Below, in pieces: positions 16,840-26,046 of a DNA stretch of 64,000 nucleotides. The DNA lies in assembly GCF_002899945.2 (NCBI RefSeq), contig NZ_PPEG02000002.1, forward strand, positions 186,001 through 250,000, given 5' to 3'. The notes beneath the pieces were generated by a model. That model saw only the letters and a program-made list of their open reading frames with translations, was not told where the DNA came from and did not search any database. Position numbers and translations under genes: made by a program. Source of the DNA: Chryseobacterium viscerum. GTDB taxonomy: Bacteria > Bacteroidota > Bacteroidia > Flavobacteriales > Weeksellaceae. Numbering within the stretch: position 1 is the stretch's first letter; each line of letters starts with the position of its first letter.

Positions 16840-17454
16840 ATGCCCCTTTACAGAGATTTTTCAGATGATAATGCCACGATCCTTGTTTGGAAATATGATG
16901 AGGATGAAGAGCTTGATATCAACGAACTTCTGGAGCCGGAGAATGCTGAAAAGGTGAAAGATTATCATCCTAAGAAACTCCTTGAAGTCCTGATGGTCCG
17001 TAAACTCCTGAAAGGACTAAAACCTCATTCTAAAATTTTATATAAAGAAAGAGAACCTTTTCTTGCTCCCAACGATGCGGAAATTTCCATTACGCATTCT
17101 TTTCCTTTTGCTGCCATAGCCATTTCTAAAAATAAAATAGGGATTGATGTCGAAAAATTCAACCCTAAGATTTTAAGGGTAATCGATAAATTCACCTATG
17201 AAAATGAGCGCGGATTCATTCCCGAAGATAAAGCCGATACTTTTTACACCATTATATGGAGTGTAAAGGAAAGCATGTACAAAATTCATCACTCAAAATA
17301 TTGGTCTTTAAAGAAGAATTATGAGGTGAAACCTTTTGAGCTGAAGCATCTTCATAAAATAAGCTGTCGTGTATATGACGATCAGTTTTCAGATGAATTC
17401 AAGGCCAGGGTAGAGTTTTTTGATGACTACTGCTTTACGATTGTGGAGGAGTAG
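16840..17454 (+). CDS. 4'-phosphopantetheinyl transferase (Sfp-type)
   Basis: A 204-residue protein. The start is the ATG at 16840; a TTG six codons upstream is rejected because it lies in a TATTTTTG -7-like box (16817-16824). The family hallmarks are present: KIGIDVEKFNPKI with the magnesium-binding Asp and Glu, and WSVKESMYK with the catalytic Lys-Glu pair. It moves the phosphopantetheine arm of CoA onto acyl- or peptidyl-carrier proteins. Whether its client is the fatty-acid ACP or a secondary-metabolite carrier is unknown. Its last 20 bases overlap the 3' end of the convergent FUSC gene. Confidence 0.87.
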   Translation: MPLYRDFSDDNATILVWKYDEDEELDINELLEPENAEKVKDYHPKKLLEVLMVRKLLKGLKPHSKILYKEREPFLAPNDAEISITHSFPFAAIAISKNKIGIDVEKFNPKILRVIDKFTYENERGFIPEDKADTFYTIIWSVKESMYKIHHSKYWSLKKNYEVKPFELKHLHKISCRVYDDQFSDEFKARVEFFDDYCFTIVEE

Positions 17455-19699
17455 GCTCTGTTTCGTTTTTGTATTTTTCGATAACCTTTCTCTGTTCTTT
17501 TGCGACATCATAGATCAGCTCCAGAATATCGTGGATATTTTTAAGCTCCGTCAAATGTGATATTTTATCAGGATCTCTTCTGTCAACGATGTCATTTTCT
17601 TCAATCTCGGTTTTTCTTTTCAACAGCATATCTTCAATGGAAGAATCTTCCGGCTCAAGACGGCTTTCCATTTTCAGGGTTTCGTTCACGTCATTACCGT
17701 TGAGAAGGGTAGAGGTTTGCTGCATTTCTGCTTCAATTTTTCTGCTCCAGCTTTCAGCATCTATTTCAGGATATACCTCATTACTTTTTGAGTATTGAGA
17801 TAACGAAGCAGTATAGGCTGTGATCAAATGGGAGGTTGCCACAAACTGATGCACCACTTCCAGTTTTTTCTGCTGATTTTTAGGATCAGAAATCATTCTC
17901 TGAAAATTATCGGAAAGATTGGCCAAAGATATGATGGCATTTTTTCTTTTTACTTTATACTCCTCAAGGTCAAAATTTCCTTCTAAGAATTTAGAAATTA
18001 CACTCTGGAAATAGATAAGGTTGTCTGCAGCAGACTTTTTCATCAGATCCAGATTTTGGGTATGTTCCCAGACCGGCAATACAATATAAGACACCACAAA
18101 AGCAATGATTCCCGCAATCGCTGTATCAACGATTCTGTCTTTAAAAATGATATTGACTTTTCCGGGATTTAAAAAATTAAAACTCAGGAAAACATAAATA
18201 GTCATGAATAATACCGCCCAGAAATACCGTCCTTTCAAAAAGCTGAAACACATGATCATACTGATGAGCAGAATAGCCAGTAATACTCCGTTAATATGGA
18301 TGAAATGCAGAATAACGTAAGCAATCGTTGCTCCCGCAATGGTTCCATAGAGACGAAGAAGATTTCGCTGTTTTGTAATGGAATAAGCAGGTTTTAAAAT
18401 AGCCGTAATGGTAATTAATATCCAGTAAGTATGTCCCAGTCCCAGAAGATCGAACATAGAGAAAAGGTACCCCAACAATAAAGCGGTTGTAATTCTTATG
18501 GCGTGACGGAAATGGGAAGATGATAATGAAATATTATTTCTTAAAACCTTGGCATTAAGTTTAGGCTCATTAGGCATAAATTTTTTCAAATCTAATCCTG
18601 TGGATAAACTCTTCGCCAGTTTTATATTCTGAGAAAATACTTTATAGATCTCGTTGATTTCTTTCGTGATTTCATAGATACGCATCAGGATCTGACGCAG
18701 AATCATGAAGTTTTCCAGGTTGTCGGAAGACAGTTGTTTATTTCTAAGCTCGAAATAATTATAATTTAAGTTCTTTAATTCCAGTTCCAGATCAGACAGC
18801 GGTTTTGCTCTGGTTCCACTTTGAAGGGCGATTCCTATATTGGTAATCTCTTCTGCCAAAAGATTGAGATAATCATGAATATTCACCAGAATCATACTGT
18901 CTTCGAAACTCTGCTGCAGTTTCTGATAGTCACTTTCAGAAGTCATCAGCTTTTCATGAAGATCCATAGAATTTAGGAACATCAGCATCAATAAGCGGCT
19001 GGTGGTTGTAGATTCATTGACGATGGTTCTCGTTTTAAAAACCGTTTCCCGGGTATCTTCCTGCAGGTTTTTTATTGCAATCTGTTTTGCAATTACCTGA
19101 GTGGTCAGTTTATTAAAATCTGGATTCTTCTGGTAATAATTGGCTTTAATCTTTAAAAATTCAGCCAGCTGAAGATAATTTTCTCCAATCATCTGACTCG
19201 CCAGTTTATAAGGACGTATGGTGGTTACGATAAGGAATATGAGTAAAAACCAGATACAGCCTGAAGCAAAGATCAGCAGGCTTTTAAAGATATTACTTCC
19301 CGTAAGATGCCCGTCAATAAAGATCGCAAGAACAACCAGGGATAATGAGCCTACAGCAGCCAGTCTTTGACCATACACTCCAATGAGTGAGAAAAACATC
19401 CCGAATACGATAACCTCAAGAAGGACCAATAGCTTAATATTCATCACAAGACTTGCAATGAGTGCGACAAAAACAAAACAGAAGATCGCAAAGGTAAGGG
19501 CATTTCTTCTTCGGATAAACGGACCGGGCTGATCCGTAAGGGCTACAAAGCTGGTTCCGAGAGGGAAGAGGAAGTATTCTTTTAAAATCCCGAAGTGGGC
19601 GAGGACTAGACAAGGCAGAACAGTAGCTAATGTAATTCTGATGGCAGAATATACATACTGACTGGTTACAAATTTTTTTAGTTCCGCCGAATAGTTCAT
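17435..19699 (-). CDS. FUSC-family inner membrane protein (YccS/YhfK-like)
   Basis: A 754-residue protein with two membrane blocks, residues about 15-170 (PCLVLAHFGILKEYFLFPLG, then RRRNALTFAIFCFVFVALIA) and about 395-560 (LLGLGHTYWILITITAILKP, then RLYGTIAGATIAYVILHFI). Each block is followed by a long soluble helical region. This duplicated layout is typical of FUSC/YccS-type transporters, related to aromatic-acid exporters. The C-terminal 200 residues are charged and helical. Substrate unknown. Convergent with the phosphopantetheinyl transferase, 20-base overlap. Confidence 0.85.
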   Translation of the reverse strand: MNYSAELKKFVTSQYVYSAIRITLATVLPCLVLAHFGILKEYFLFPLGTSFVALTDQPGPFIRRRNALTFAIFCFVFVALIASLVMNIKLLVLLEVIVFGMFFSLIGVYGQRLAAVGSLSLVVLAIFIDGHLTGSNIFKSLLIFASGCIWFLLIFLIVTTIRPYKLASQMIGENYLQLAEFLKIKANYYQKNPDFNKLTTQVIAKQIAIKNLQEDTRETVFKTRTIVNESTTTSRLLMLMFLNSMDLHEKLMTSESDYQKLQQSFEDSMILVNIHDYLNLLAEEITNIGIALQSGTRAKPLSDLELELKNLNYNYFELRNKQLSSDNLENFMILRQILMRIYEITKEINEIYKVFSQNIKLAKSLSTGLDLKKFMPNEPKLNAKVLRNNISLSSSHFRHAIRITTALLLGYLFSMFDLLGLGHTYWILITITAILKPAYSITKQRNLLRLYGTIAGATIAYVILHFIHINGVLLAILLISMIMCFSFLKGRYFWAVLFMTIYVFLSFNFLNPGKVNIIFKDRIVDTAIAGIIAFVVSYIVLPVWEHTQNLDLMKKSAADNLIYFQSVISKFLEGNFDLEEYKVKRKNAIISLANLSDNFQRMISDPKNQQKKLEVVHQFVATSHLITAYTASLSQYSKSNEVYPEIDAESWSRKIEAEMQQTSTLLNGNDVNETLKMESRLEPEDSSIEDMLLKRKTEIEENDIVDRRDPDKISHLTELKNIHDILELIYDVAKEQRKVIEKYKNETEPTPPQS

Positions 19700-19913
19700 A
19701 TTACAAAAATAGCTATTGAATTTAAGAAAAGCGCCATAAAAAAGAGACTTTTGTAAACTTAAATATTATATTTTTTTAATGAGCGTTATTGAGTGTTTAA
19801 AAATAAAGAGACAAGAAAAAGCAGATTGAGGATTCACTTTAACATTTCCGCTGACTAATCATGTTTTATGAATTCTTACCTTAGCTTATCTCAACTCTTA
19901 AATATTCAGGCTC

Positions 19914-20672
19914 ATGAAAATTAGTAGTAATAATATAGTTGTCATTTTATTGTCTTTCATTATTCTAAGCTGCAGTTCGCGGAATAAAAATCCTTTTAAA
20001 GCAAAAGAAATTTATAAATCCAATACTCTGATCATTACTCAGATTTCAGAACATTCTTTTATTCATACTTCCTTTAAGCAGACCAATGATTTCGGAAATG
20101 TCCCTTGTAACGGATTGATTGTAAAAGATCGGGATGAAACTATCGTTTTTGATACTCCTACTAATGATAAAAGTTCTGAGGAGCTGATTAAATGGATTAC
20201 TGAAAAACTCCATGCAAAAATCAATGCGGTGGTTCCTACCCATTTTCATGATGATAGTTTAGGTGGATTGATGGCATTCCACAAGAATAATATTCCTTCT
20301 TATTCATATGCTAAAACAATTGAACTGGCCAAAGAAAATAATTTTGTCATTCCTGAAAACAGTTTCAATGATGCAGTTGTTTTGAAAGTAGGAGATAAAG
20401 AGGTCACTGCAAAATTTTTTGGGGAAGGGCATACAAAGGATAATGCAGTGGGGTATTTTCCAAGTGAAAATATTCTGTTTGGAGGCTGTTTGTTGAAAGA
20501 ACTTGAGGCTGGCAAAGGATATTTGGGAGACGCCAATGTTTCTGCGTGGTCCAATACCGTTGAAAAAGTAAAAAAAGAATATCCCAATGTGAAAATCGTC
20601 GTTCCCGGACATGGAGATTATGGGGATGGAAGACTTCTTGATTATACCATTCAATTATTTAAAGGTGAATAA
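19914..20672 (+). CDS. bla: Subclass B1 metallo-beta-lactamase, predicted lipoprotein
   Basis: A 252-residue B1 enzyme. Zinc ligands: His110, His112 and Asp114 in THFHDDSLGG; His173 in GEGHTKDN; Cys192 in LFGGCLLK; His233 in VPGHGDYGD. All six are intact, so a carbapenem-hydrolysing periplasmic enzyme is expected. The signal ends in IILSC (Cys20), predicting a lipid anchor, as in NDM, instead of the free periplasmic form. At the usual Asn of the B1 active-site loop (GNLGDAN in IMP) there is Tyr203 (KGYLGDAN); from memory BlaB- and IND-type enzymes also carry Tyr here. Monocistronic with its own terminator; no transposon or integron traces, so probably intrinsic. Confidence 0.93.
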   Translation: MKISSNNIVVILLSFIILSCSSRNKNPFKAKEIYKSNTLIITQISEHSFIHTSFKQTNDFGNVPCNGLIVKDRDETIVFDTPTNDKSSEELIKWITEKLHAKINAVVPTHFHDDSLGGLMAFHKNNIPSYSYAKTIELAKENNFVIPENSFNDAVVLKVGDKEVTAKFFGEGHTKDNAVGYFPSENILFGGCLLKELEAGKGYLGDANVSAWSNTVEKVKKEYPNVKIVVPGHGDYGDGRLLDYTIQLFKGE

Positions 20673-20704
20673 TCAATTGTTGCAGTATAAAAATAAATTG
20701 ACAA

Positions 20705-20738
20705 AAAAAAGCCTCATTACAATGTATGAGGCTTTTTT
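20705..20738. terminator. Bidirectional terminator between bla and porV
   Basis: A 13-base inverted repeat AAAAAAGCCTCAT / ATGAGGCTTTTTT around an 8-base loop lies between the two convergent genes, with A- and T-runs included in the stem on both sides. Confidence 0.85.
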
Positions 20739-20756
20739 GTATAGCTGTTGCTTTTA

Positions 20757-21920
20757 TTAACGATCGTTATTGGATGTTTCTTCTCCAATGTTCCAGGTAA
20801 GACCGAAACGAAGAGTATTATCCAATGCACTGTTGATTTTAGACATATTGATCAGGTAAGAAAGATCAAGTCCGAAAGAACGGTATCTTAGTCCAACACC
20901 CGCTGTTGCAAACTGTCTTGCTCCCTGCTCTTCACTTTCATGGAAGTAACCTCCTCTTACAGAAAAAGCATTGTCATAAGAATATTCTAAAGCACCACTG
21001 TACATGATACTATTTTTGTTTTTGAAAGATTTTCCAATACCAGCCATTGGCCCTACGTTAGGAATTTGATAAATAGGCTGTCTTGTATTAGGGTCTATTC
21101 CTGCATATTCAGATCCAGGAACCAAAAGTTTTGAACCTTCTACAGAGATTCCTACTCTGTTCATATCATCCAGGTACATGTCATATCCAACCCCTAATCT
21201 TGCCATAGTCGGAAGATAAGATCTTGATTCTTCATTTCCTGTATAATCCAGTTTCGGACCTAAGTTCTGAATCGCCAAACCTGCATTTACCTTCCCATCA
21301 TATCCACCAATACTGGAGAATCTTGGAGAAGTATAGTATCCTGAAACGTCTACTGCAAAACTGTTTGCAGCCTTAAGTGTAGTATCTGTGTTGAATCCTC
21401 CGGCTAAGTCTGAACGGATGAATCTACCGGTAACAGCACCAGAGAATGAATCAGAAAGCTTCAAAGCGTAGGCAACGTCAATTGAGAATTCGTTTGGTTT
21501 TGAGGTACCCATTGATGCAATTTCTGTACCTACCAACTGAGTCAGGTCTACCTGTCCCATGTTGAAATAATAGATACTTGCAGAAATTGTAGATCTTTCT
21601 TCCTGCCCCAAGAACTTGTGGAACGAAGCATATAATAAGAATACATCATTGGTAAGTTTTCCCATGTAAGGTGTATAGTTAAGACCTACGGAAGAACTTG
21701 TTCTGCTGAAAGGATATTTAGCCGCATTCCAGAATTGAGAAAATGCATCCGGAGAGGTTACCACCCCTTGATCTCCCATACCTCCCGATCTCGCATCAGG
21801 AGCAATTCTTAGGAAAGGAGCTCCGGTAAGAACTGGGTTTACTTTACCTAAATCTTGCGAATAGCCTAAAAAACCAGCACTCAAACCAAATCCTAAAAGC
21901 AGTTTAGTAGTTAAATTCAT
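20757..21920 (-). CDS. porV: T9SS outer membrane shuttle protein PorV
   Basis: A 387-residue outer-membrane beta-barrel with a signal peptide ending GYSQ. The N-terminal words TGAPFLRIAPDARSGGMGDQ and DAFSQFWNAAKYPF are the PorV/LptO signature, and the alternating-strand pattern continues to the end. PorV takes folded T9SS substrates from the translocon to the PorU sortase at the cell surface. It follows porU by 59 bases on the same strand, the arrangement known from other flavobacteria. Its clients probably include the BspA-like proteins of this window. Confidence 0.95.
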   Translation of the reverse strand: MNLTTKLLLGFGLSAGFLGYSQDLGKVNPVLTGAPFLRIAPDARSGGMGDQGVVTSPDAFSQFWNAAKYPFSRTSSSVGLNYTPYMGKLTNDVFLLYASFHKFLGQEERSTISASIYYFNMGQVDLTQLVGTEIASMGTSKPNEFSIDVAYALKLSDSFSGAVTGRFIRSDLAGGFNTDTTLKAANSFAVDVSGYYTSPRFSSIGGYDGKVNAGLAIQNLGPKLDYTGNEESRSYLPTMARLGVGYDMYLDDMNRVGISVEGSKLLVPGSEYAGIDPNTRQPIYQIPNVGPMAGIGKSFKNKNSIMYSGALEYSYDNAFSVRGGYFHESEEQGARQFATAGVGLRYRSFGLDLSYLINMSKINSALDNTLRFGLTWNIGEETSNNDR

Positions 21921-21979
21921 ATGTTGTCTTTTATATATTATCAGTTTTTTGTTAATATTATTGTCTATGTATTATTTAA

Positions 21980-24900
21980 TTATTTCAAAAGTACCATTTT
22001 TTCTACAGCTGTAGCACTTCCTTTGCATTTTTCTTGATTTTGACTTTTTGCAAATATCTTAAAAATATACGTACCTTTTGCAACAGTAGCACCAAAATCA
22101 TCTCTTCCGTCCCATTCTATTGCCTGACGAGGGGTTCTAAAGCCCTGTAGGAACGGTTCTGCCACCACCGGTTGTGATAAAGTTCTTACCAATCTTCCCG
22201 TTATTGTATAAATCTGTACGTTCACATCCAGAATATCATCACAATTGTGTTCAAACTGAATATATGTTTTATTTGTAAATGGATTTGGCCAGTTCAGCGG
22301 ACGGTTGATCGTCAGGTGCTGGTCAGATTCATCCTTAACTTCAAAATTTAACGTAGCACTTGTTGAATTATTGTTTATGTCCCAAACTTTAAATGTCAAT
22401 TGGTGTTGTCCGATTGCCATATTTCTGAAAGGATAGGTTACATTTCCTTTCTGATAGTCGGCAAGACTTGGGTTTAAACATCCGTTTCCTTCTCCCGGAG
22501 CATAAAAATCATTCAAAACAACAGTATTGATAATCTGCCCGTCAAGGTATACGGTAATATCGTGACCGACTCCTGATCCGGTTGAATTAATTCCTGTATC
22601 ATCTGTAAGACAAGCCAGAAGCATAGGGTTCTGATTGGTAATTCCACCATCTGCAAAGTTGGTGTTATTCATATACAGTTTTACCTTTGGCGGCTGGTTA
22701 TCATTAATTCCGTTAGGGTTGATATCACCTACCTGTACAGCCTGGTTGTTGAAAACATCCGTAGACTTGTTGTCTGCGTAGGCTAGTATTCTTCCCTGAC
22801 CTACTGCGTAGTTGATGTCTTTAGGAACGTAGAATTCGGCAGTGAATACACCGTTCACAGCAGTTCCGGCAGCTTTTACAATGGCGCTTCCTTCTTCAGT
22901 GTAATCTAATACAGGAGATAAAACTCCATTGTTATTTAAAGTTTTCTTATTTAATCTCTTATCGAAAATATTGATGCTGACCTTTCCGTTGAAGGTACTG
23001 TTCAATGTTCCGTTCGTATTATTGACGTGTCCTTTTATTTTAACAAAATCTAACCCTCTTATCAATCCCGGAACAGGGGTTTCAATATTATCAATGATCA
23101 GAAGTCTTTGTGGTCTGCTCAGTTTCATAGCGGGGTCACCCAATAAGTTTACCTTTAAGTGATTATTGTTGGGTCCCTTTTGTTTTTTAGCAATTAAATG
23201 AGCATTTCCTAAGGAGTTGAAATCGTCGTTGGTTAGCTTAAATATATTTTGAGTCAATGTATTGGTGAAGTCACGTCCGTAATCTACCCCAATGGCACGG
23301 CTGGAAGTAATCATTGTTGATGCACCTCCCTGTTTCATTTTAATAAACTGTTCTCCTACAGAGTTGGTTGAAGGCTCATCCCATAAAGTAAATTCACAGG
23401 TGATGGTGGATACAAACGGGAATCTGCTGTATACATTGGAGAAGTTATTGGCATTCTGAACCTCAGTACTTGTCAATACTCTTTCCTGTGCCCAACCGTT
23501 GATTCCTCCGTGTCCGAAATAGAAAAGGTATAAGCTGTTTCCGATAGCATTGGAAATAGCCTGGTTTACCTGCGGATATCTTCTACCTCCGGATGTACTC
23601 TGAGCGGTAAAGGCATCCAGATATAATTTTTTAACATTATATTCTTTCAGATCTACCTGACCAGGTTGTTCAAATATACTAACCAGAGAGTTGTTCATAA
23701 CATTGTGGAAAGGACTTCCTCCTTCGTTATTATCATCCACTACGAAGTCAAGTCTCATACGCCAGTCTCCGAAAGGACTTGATTGTCCCTGAAGAGAATT
23801 ATAATAAGCCAGCGTTTTATTGATCATATCTCCGGCTTCACTGGTATTCGCAGCAGGAATTCTACCCACTGGCAGATCCGGTAAATTATTTTCAATTAAT
23901 AATGTAGTCTGTGGCTTAGTCATTACAATATAATCATCCGTTACAAATGATGATACATAATCTGAAGACTGCTCACTCTGGTAGCTGGCAACAACGTTTG
24001 TATTATTCGGAACTCTATTCTTATAATCAAATGAGGCATCCCCCAGAATAAATACATACTGAAGTCTCCCTAGAGGAGTATTAAGCTTGCTTACAAAATC
24101 TCTTACAGCAGTAAGGTCTTTGCTTCCACTGCCATATTCCTCATAGATCTTGTTAACGTCTACAATTTCTACCTTATAATTATGATTAGTCTGATGATAA
24201 CTGGCAAGTCTTTGTGCCTGGCCCATCATTTCAGGTACAGTAAGGATAAGGTAATCTACATTTTGTAAAGCAGAAAGATTCTGATTTGAAATTCTTCCTA
24301 CAAACTGAGGACTGAAAGCAGCATCGGCACGGAAAGCCACAAATTCATTATTGAAATTCTGATCAGCAGCAGTATAGGCAAAGTTGAAAGAGCCAGCTCC
24401 TCCTTTATTTACCCTTTTAGTAGCATTTGTAATATCCGTTACATCCCATACCTGTTCAATATTAGCCGCGTTGCTAATGCTGAAACCATAATCTGTATTG
24501 CTTCCACTTACAATCGAATAATCTCTGAAATTCATCTGTGAACCATTGAAAGCCAGATTTTCCTTATACTGAACTTCTACATAATCAAAATAGAAAGTTC
24601 CGTTAGGGTTTTTAGAAATATCAGGGTTCAAAACCATTGTAATCTGGTTCCCGGTAAGATTGGTAAGAGAACCTGTATAGGTTACAGGATAGAAGGTATA
24701 CTGATATGATGATGTATCTGAAGGGATTATTTGTAGTGTGTGCGGATTTAAATTATTGATCTTAAAATCAATTGTATTCTGTTGAGAATTATAAGCAACC
24801 ACTTGTGTTCTGTATCGTACAACATCATTCGCCTGTATGGGCGAATTGGTAGCAAATGTTATTGTTTTTTCATTGTTGAAAGGAGTATCTTCTACCCATG

Positions 24901-25882
24901 TTCTACCCACTTTCAACAGGTTTTTCTGATCCTTGTTGATCACCTGATAATTGTCGTATCTTGTAATTACCTGGGCAGGAAGAGTTCCATCAATCGTCGG
25001 AACCCTTTTACCGGAACCTTTGTCAAAGTTGATATAGTAATAAGAGAAATCCTCATATATATTTTTGACATTATTGCTTCTTTCGCTGAATCGGGTATCC
25101 TTTCTTTTAAAACCATTTCCGTTGGAAGTATCATAAAGATTGTATCCATCAGGTCCCTGTGCGTAGAAGAGGGCATAATCATTATCATTCCATACGCCGT
25201 CATCTTCACCTACTACCTGAATGGCATTTTCCTGTAAAGCTCCGTATCTCGTATCCTGGTTAAACTCAGGAAGCATTACACCTCCGTTTCCATAGATTCT
25301 GAAATTTTTAGGATTTACAGAACCAGGATTGATTCCGTTATCTTTTAAAAATTGAGAGGTAATTTTGAAGACTCCAGACTTGTCTACTTTTATTTTGTAG
25401 AAATTCCCACTAGATAATGGGTTAATATTAGATCCTATTTTACTGACAGTACCTGTAGTATTGACAAATGCGGAGGCTTCTGAAACATTAAATGAGGATA
25501 ATCTCTGAACACGGCCTTTTACATTTTTAAATAAAGCGATACTCACACTTGCATAGCTGTCTCCATCTAAAGTATAATAGGCAACATCTGCCACATCATA
25601 ATTGGGAAGATTCCCTTTATCAAGTTCAAATAAATCCTGATTGGAAACGTTTTCCCAGACAAGGTCTGAAATTTTTAATTGCTTTTCTCCAATTTTTTGC
25701 TTGGTTACTATAAAAACGTTATTTTGGTTGAAAGAAAAACCTTCATTTTTAAAATTTGGAAGATTCAATTTTGTGTCACCAAAATCCTGAATTTTAGAGC
25801 CACTCCATTCTATGGTGTTTCTCTGGGCGTAAAGTGTTGATGCAAAAGCGATTAAAGATAAAAGCGTAATTTTTCGTTTCAT
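21980..25882 (-). CDS. porU: T9SS C-terminal signal peptidase / sortase PorU
   Basis: A 1300-residue gingipain-like (C25) cysteine protease with a signal peptide (ending TLYAQ). The catalytic pair is visible: His at about 790 in YFGHGGINGWAQ and Cys at about 828 in STITCEFTLWDEP. Before it is a large N-terminal beta region. After it come Ig-like domains and a C-terminal CTD-like domain (NRPLNWPNPFTNKTYIQF, then AIEWDGRDDFGATVAKGTY). PorU removes the sorting tail of T9SS cargo and attaches the cargo to A-LPS-type anchors at the surface. It is upstream of porV and divergent from gldJ, a conserved gliding/T9SS cluster. Full length, no frameshift seen. Confidence 0.96.
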   Translation of the reverse strand: MKRKITLLSLIAFASTLYAQRNTIEWSGSKIQDFGDTKLNLPNFKNEGFSFNQNNVFIVTKQKIGEKQLKISDLVWENVSNQDLFELDKGNLPNYDVADVAYYTLDGDSYASVSIALFKNVKGRVQRLSSFNVSEASAFVNTTGTVSKIGSNINPLSSGNFYKIKVDKSGVFKITSQFLKDNGINPGSVNPKNFRIYGNGGVMLPEFNQDTRYGALQENAIQVVGEDDGVWNDNDYALFYAQGPDGYNLYDTSNGNGFKRKDTRFSERSNNVKNIYEDFSYYYINFDKGSGKRVPTIDGTLPAQVITRYDNYQVINKDQKNLLKVGRTWVEDTPFNNEKTITFATNSPIQANDVVRYRTQVVAYNSQQNTIDFKINNLNPHTLQIIPSDTSSYQYTFYPVTYTGSLTNLTGNQITMVLNPDISKNPNGTFYFDYVEVQYKENLAFNGSQMNFRDYSIVSGSNTDYGFSISNAANIEQVWDVTDITNATKRVNKGGAGSFNFAYTAADQNFNNEFVAFRADAAFSPQFVGRISNQNLSALQNVDYLILTVPEMMGQAQRLASYHQTNHNYKVEIVDVNKIYEEYGSGSKDLTAVRDFVSKLNTPLGRLQYVFILGDASFDYKNRVPNNTNVVASYQSEQSSDYVSSFVTDDYIVMTKPQTTLLIENNLPDLPVGRIPAANTSEAGDMINKTLAYYNSLQGQSSPFGDWRMRLDFVVDDNNEGGSPFHNVMNNSLVSIFEQPGQVDLKEYNVKKLYLDAFTAQSTSGGRRYPQVNQAISNAIGNSLYLFYFGHGGINGWAQERVLTSTEVQNANNFSNVYSRFPFVSTITCEFTLWDEPSTNSVGEQFIKMKQGGASTMITSSRAIGVDYGRDFTNTLTQNIFKLTNDDFNSLGNAHLIAKKQKGPNNNHLKVNLLGDPAMKLSRPQRLLIIDNIETPVPGLIRGLDFVKIKGHVNNTNGTLNSTFNGKVSINIFDKRLNKKTLNNNGVLSPVLDYTEEGSAIVKAAGTAVNGVFTAEFYVPKDINYAVGQGRILAYADNKSTDVFNNQAVQVGDINPNGINDNQPPKVKLYMNNTNFADGGITNQNPMLLACLTDDTGINSTGSGVGHDITVYLDGQIINTVVLNDFYAPGEGNGCLNPSLADYQKGNVTYPFRNMAIGQHQLTFKVWDINNNSTSATLNFEVKDESDQHLTINRPLNWPNPFTNKTYIQFEHNCDDILDVNVQIYTITGRLVRTLSQPVVAEPFLQGFRTPRQAIEWDGRDDFGATVAKGTYIFKIFAKSQNQEKCKGSATAVEKMVLLK

Positions 25883-25998
25883 GTTTACTATTGAAATTGC
25901 TAAATTACAAAATAAATGAAAATTTTAGAATTAAATTGCGATACAATAAAATTAATTTGTTAACGTTTTTCAAAAAAATCAAATGTTTACTTGATTTA

Positions 25999-26028
25999 TT
26001 GAATAATTTATTTTTTCTTTGTACTTTG
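25999..26028 (+). promoter_or_regulatory. Likely gldJ promoter
   Basis: TTG at 25999-26001, a 20-base spacer and TACTTTG at 26022-26028. The -7 box is one base shorter than the TAnnTTTG consensus. The gldJ ATG is 18 bases downstream. The wider 25883-26046 interval is very AT-rich and must also hold the porU promoter on the other strand. Confidence 0.4.
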
Positions 26029-26046
26029 AAAATATTTATATCAACT

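Noticed and set aside
19914..20672. The beta-lactamase considered as a mobile resistance gene
   Set aside because: No integron, transposase, attC site or change in composition was seen around it; the terminator and neighbours look chromosomal.
24782..25237. A 151-codon forward frame inside porU
   Set aside because: It lies opposite a conserved region of porU and resembles no known protein.
25891..26046. Extension of the gldJ frame upstream to 25891
   Set aside because: It would place a Lys/Asn-rich stretch ahead of a perfect lipoprotein signal, and a promoter-like sequence lies inside it.
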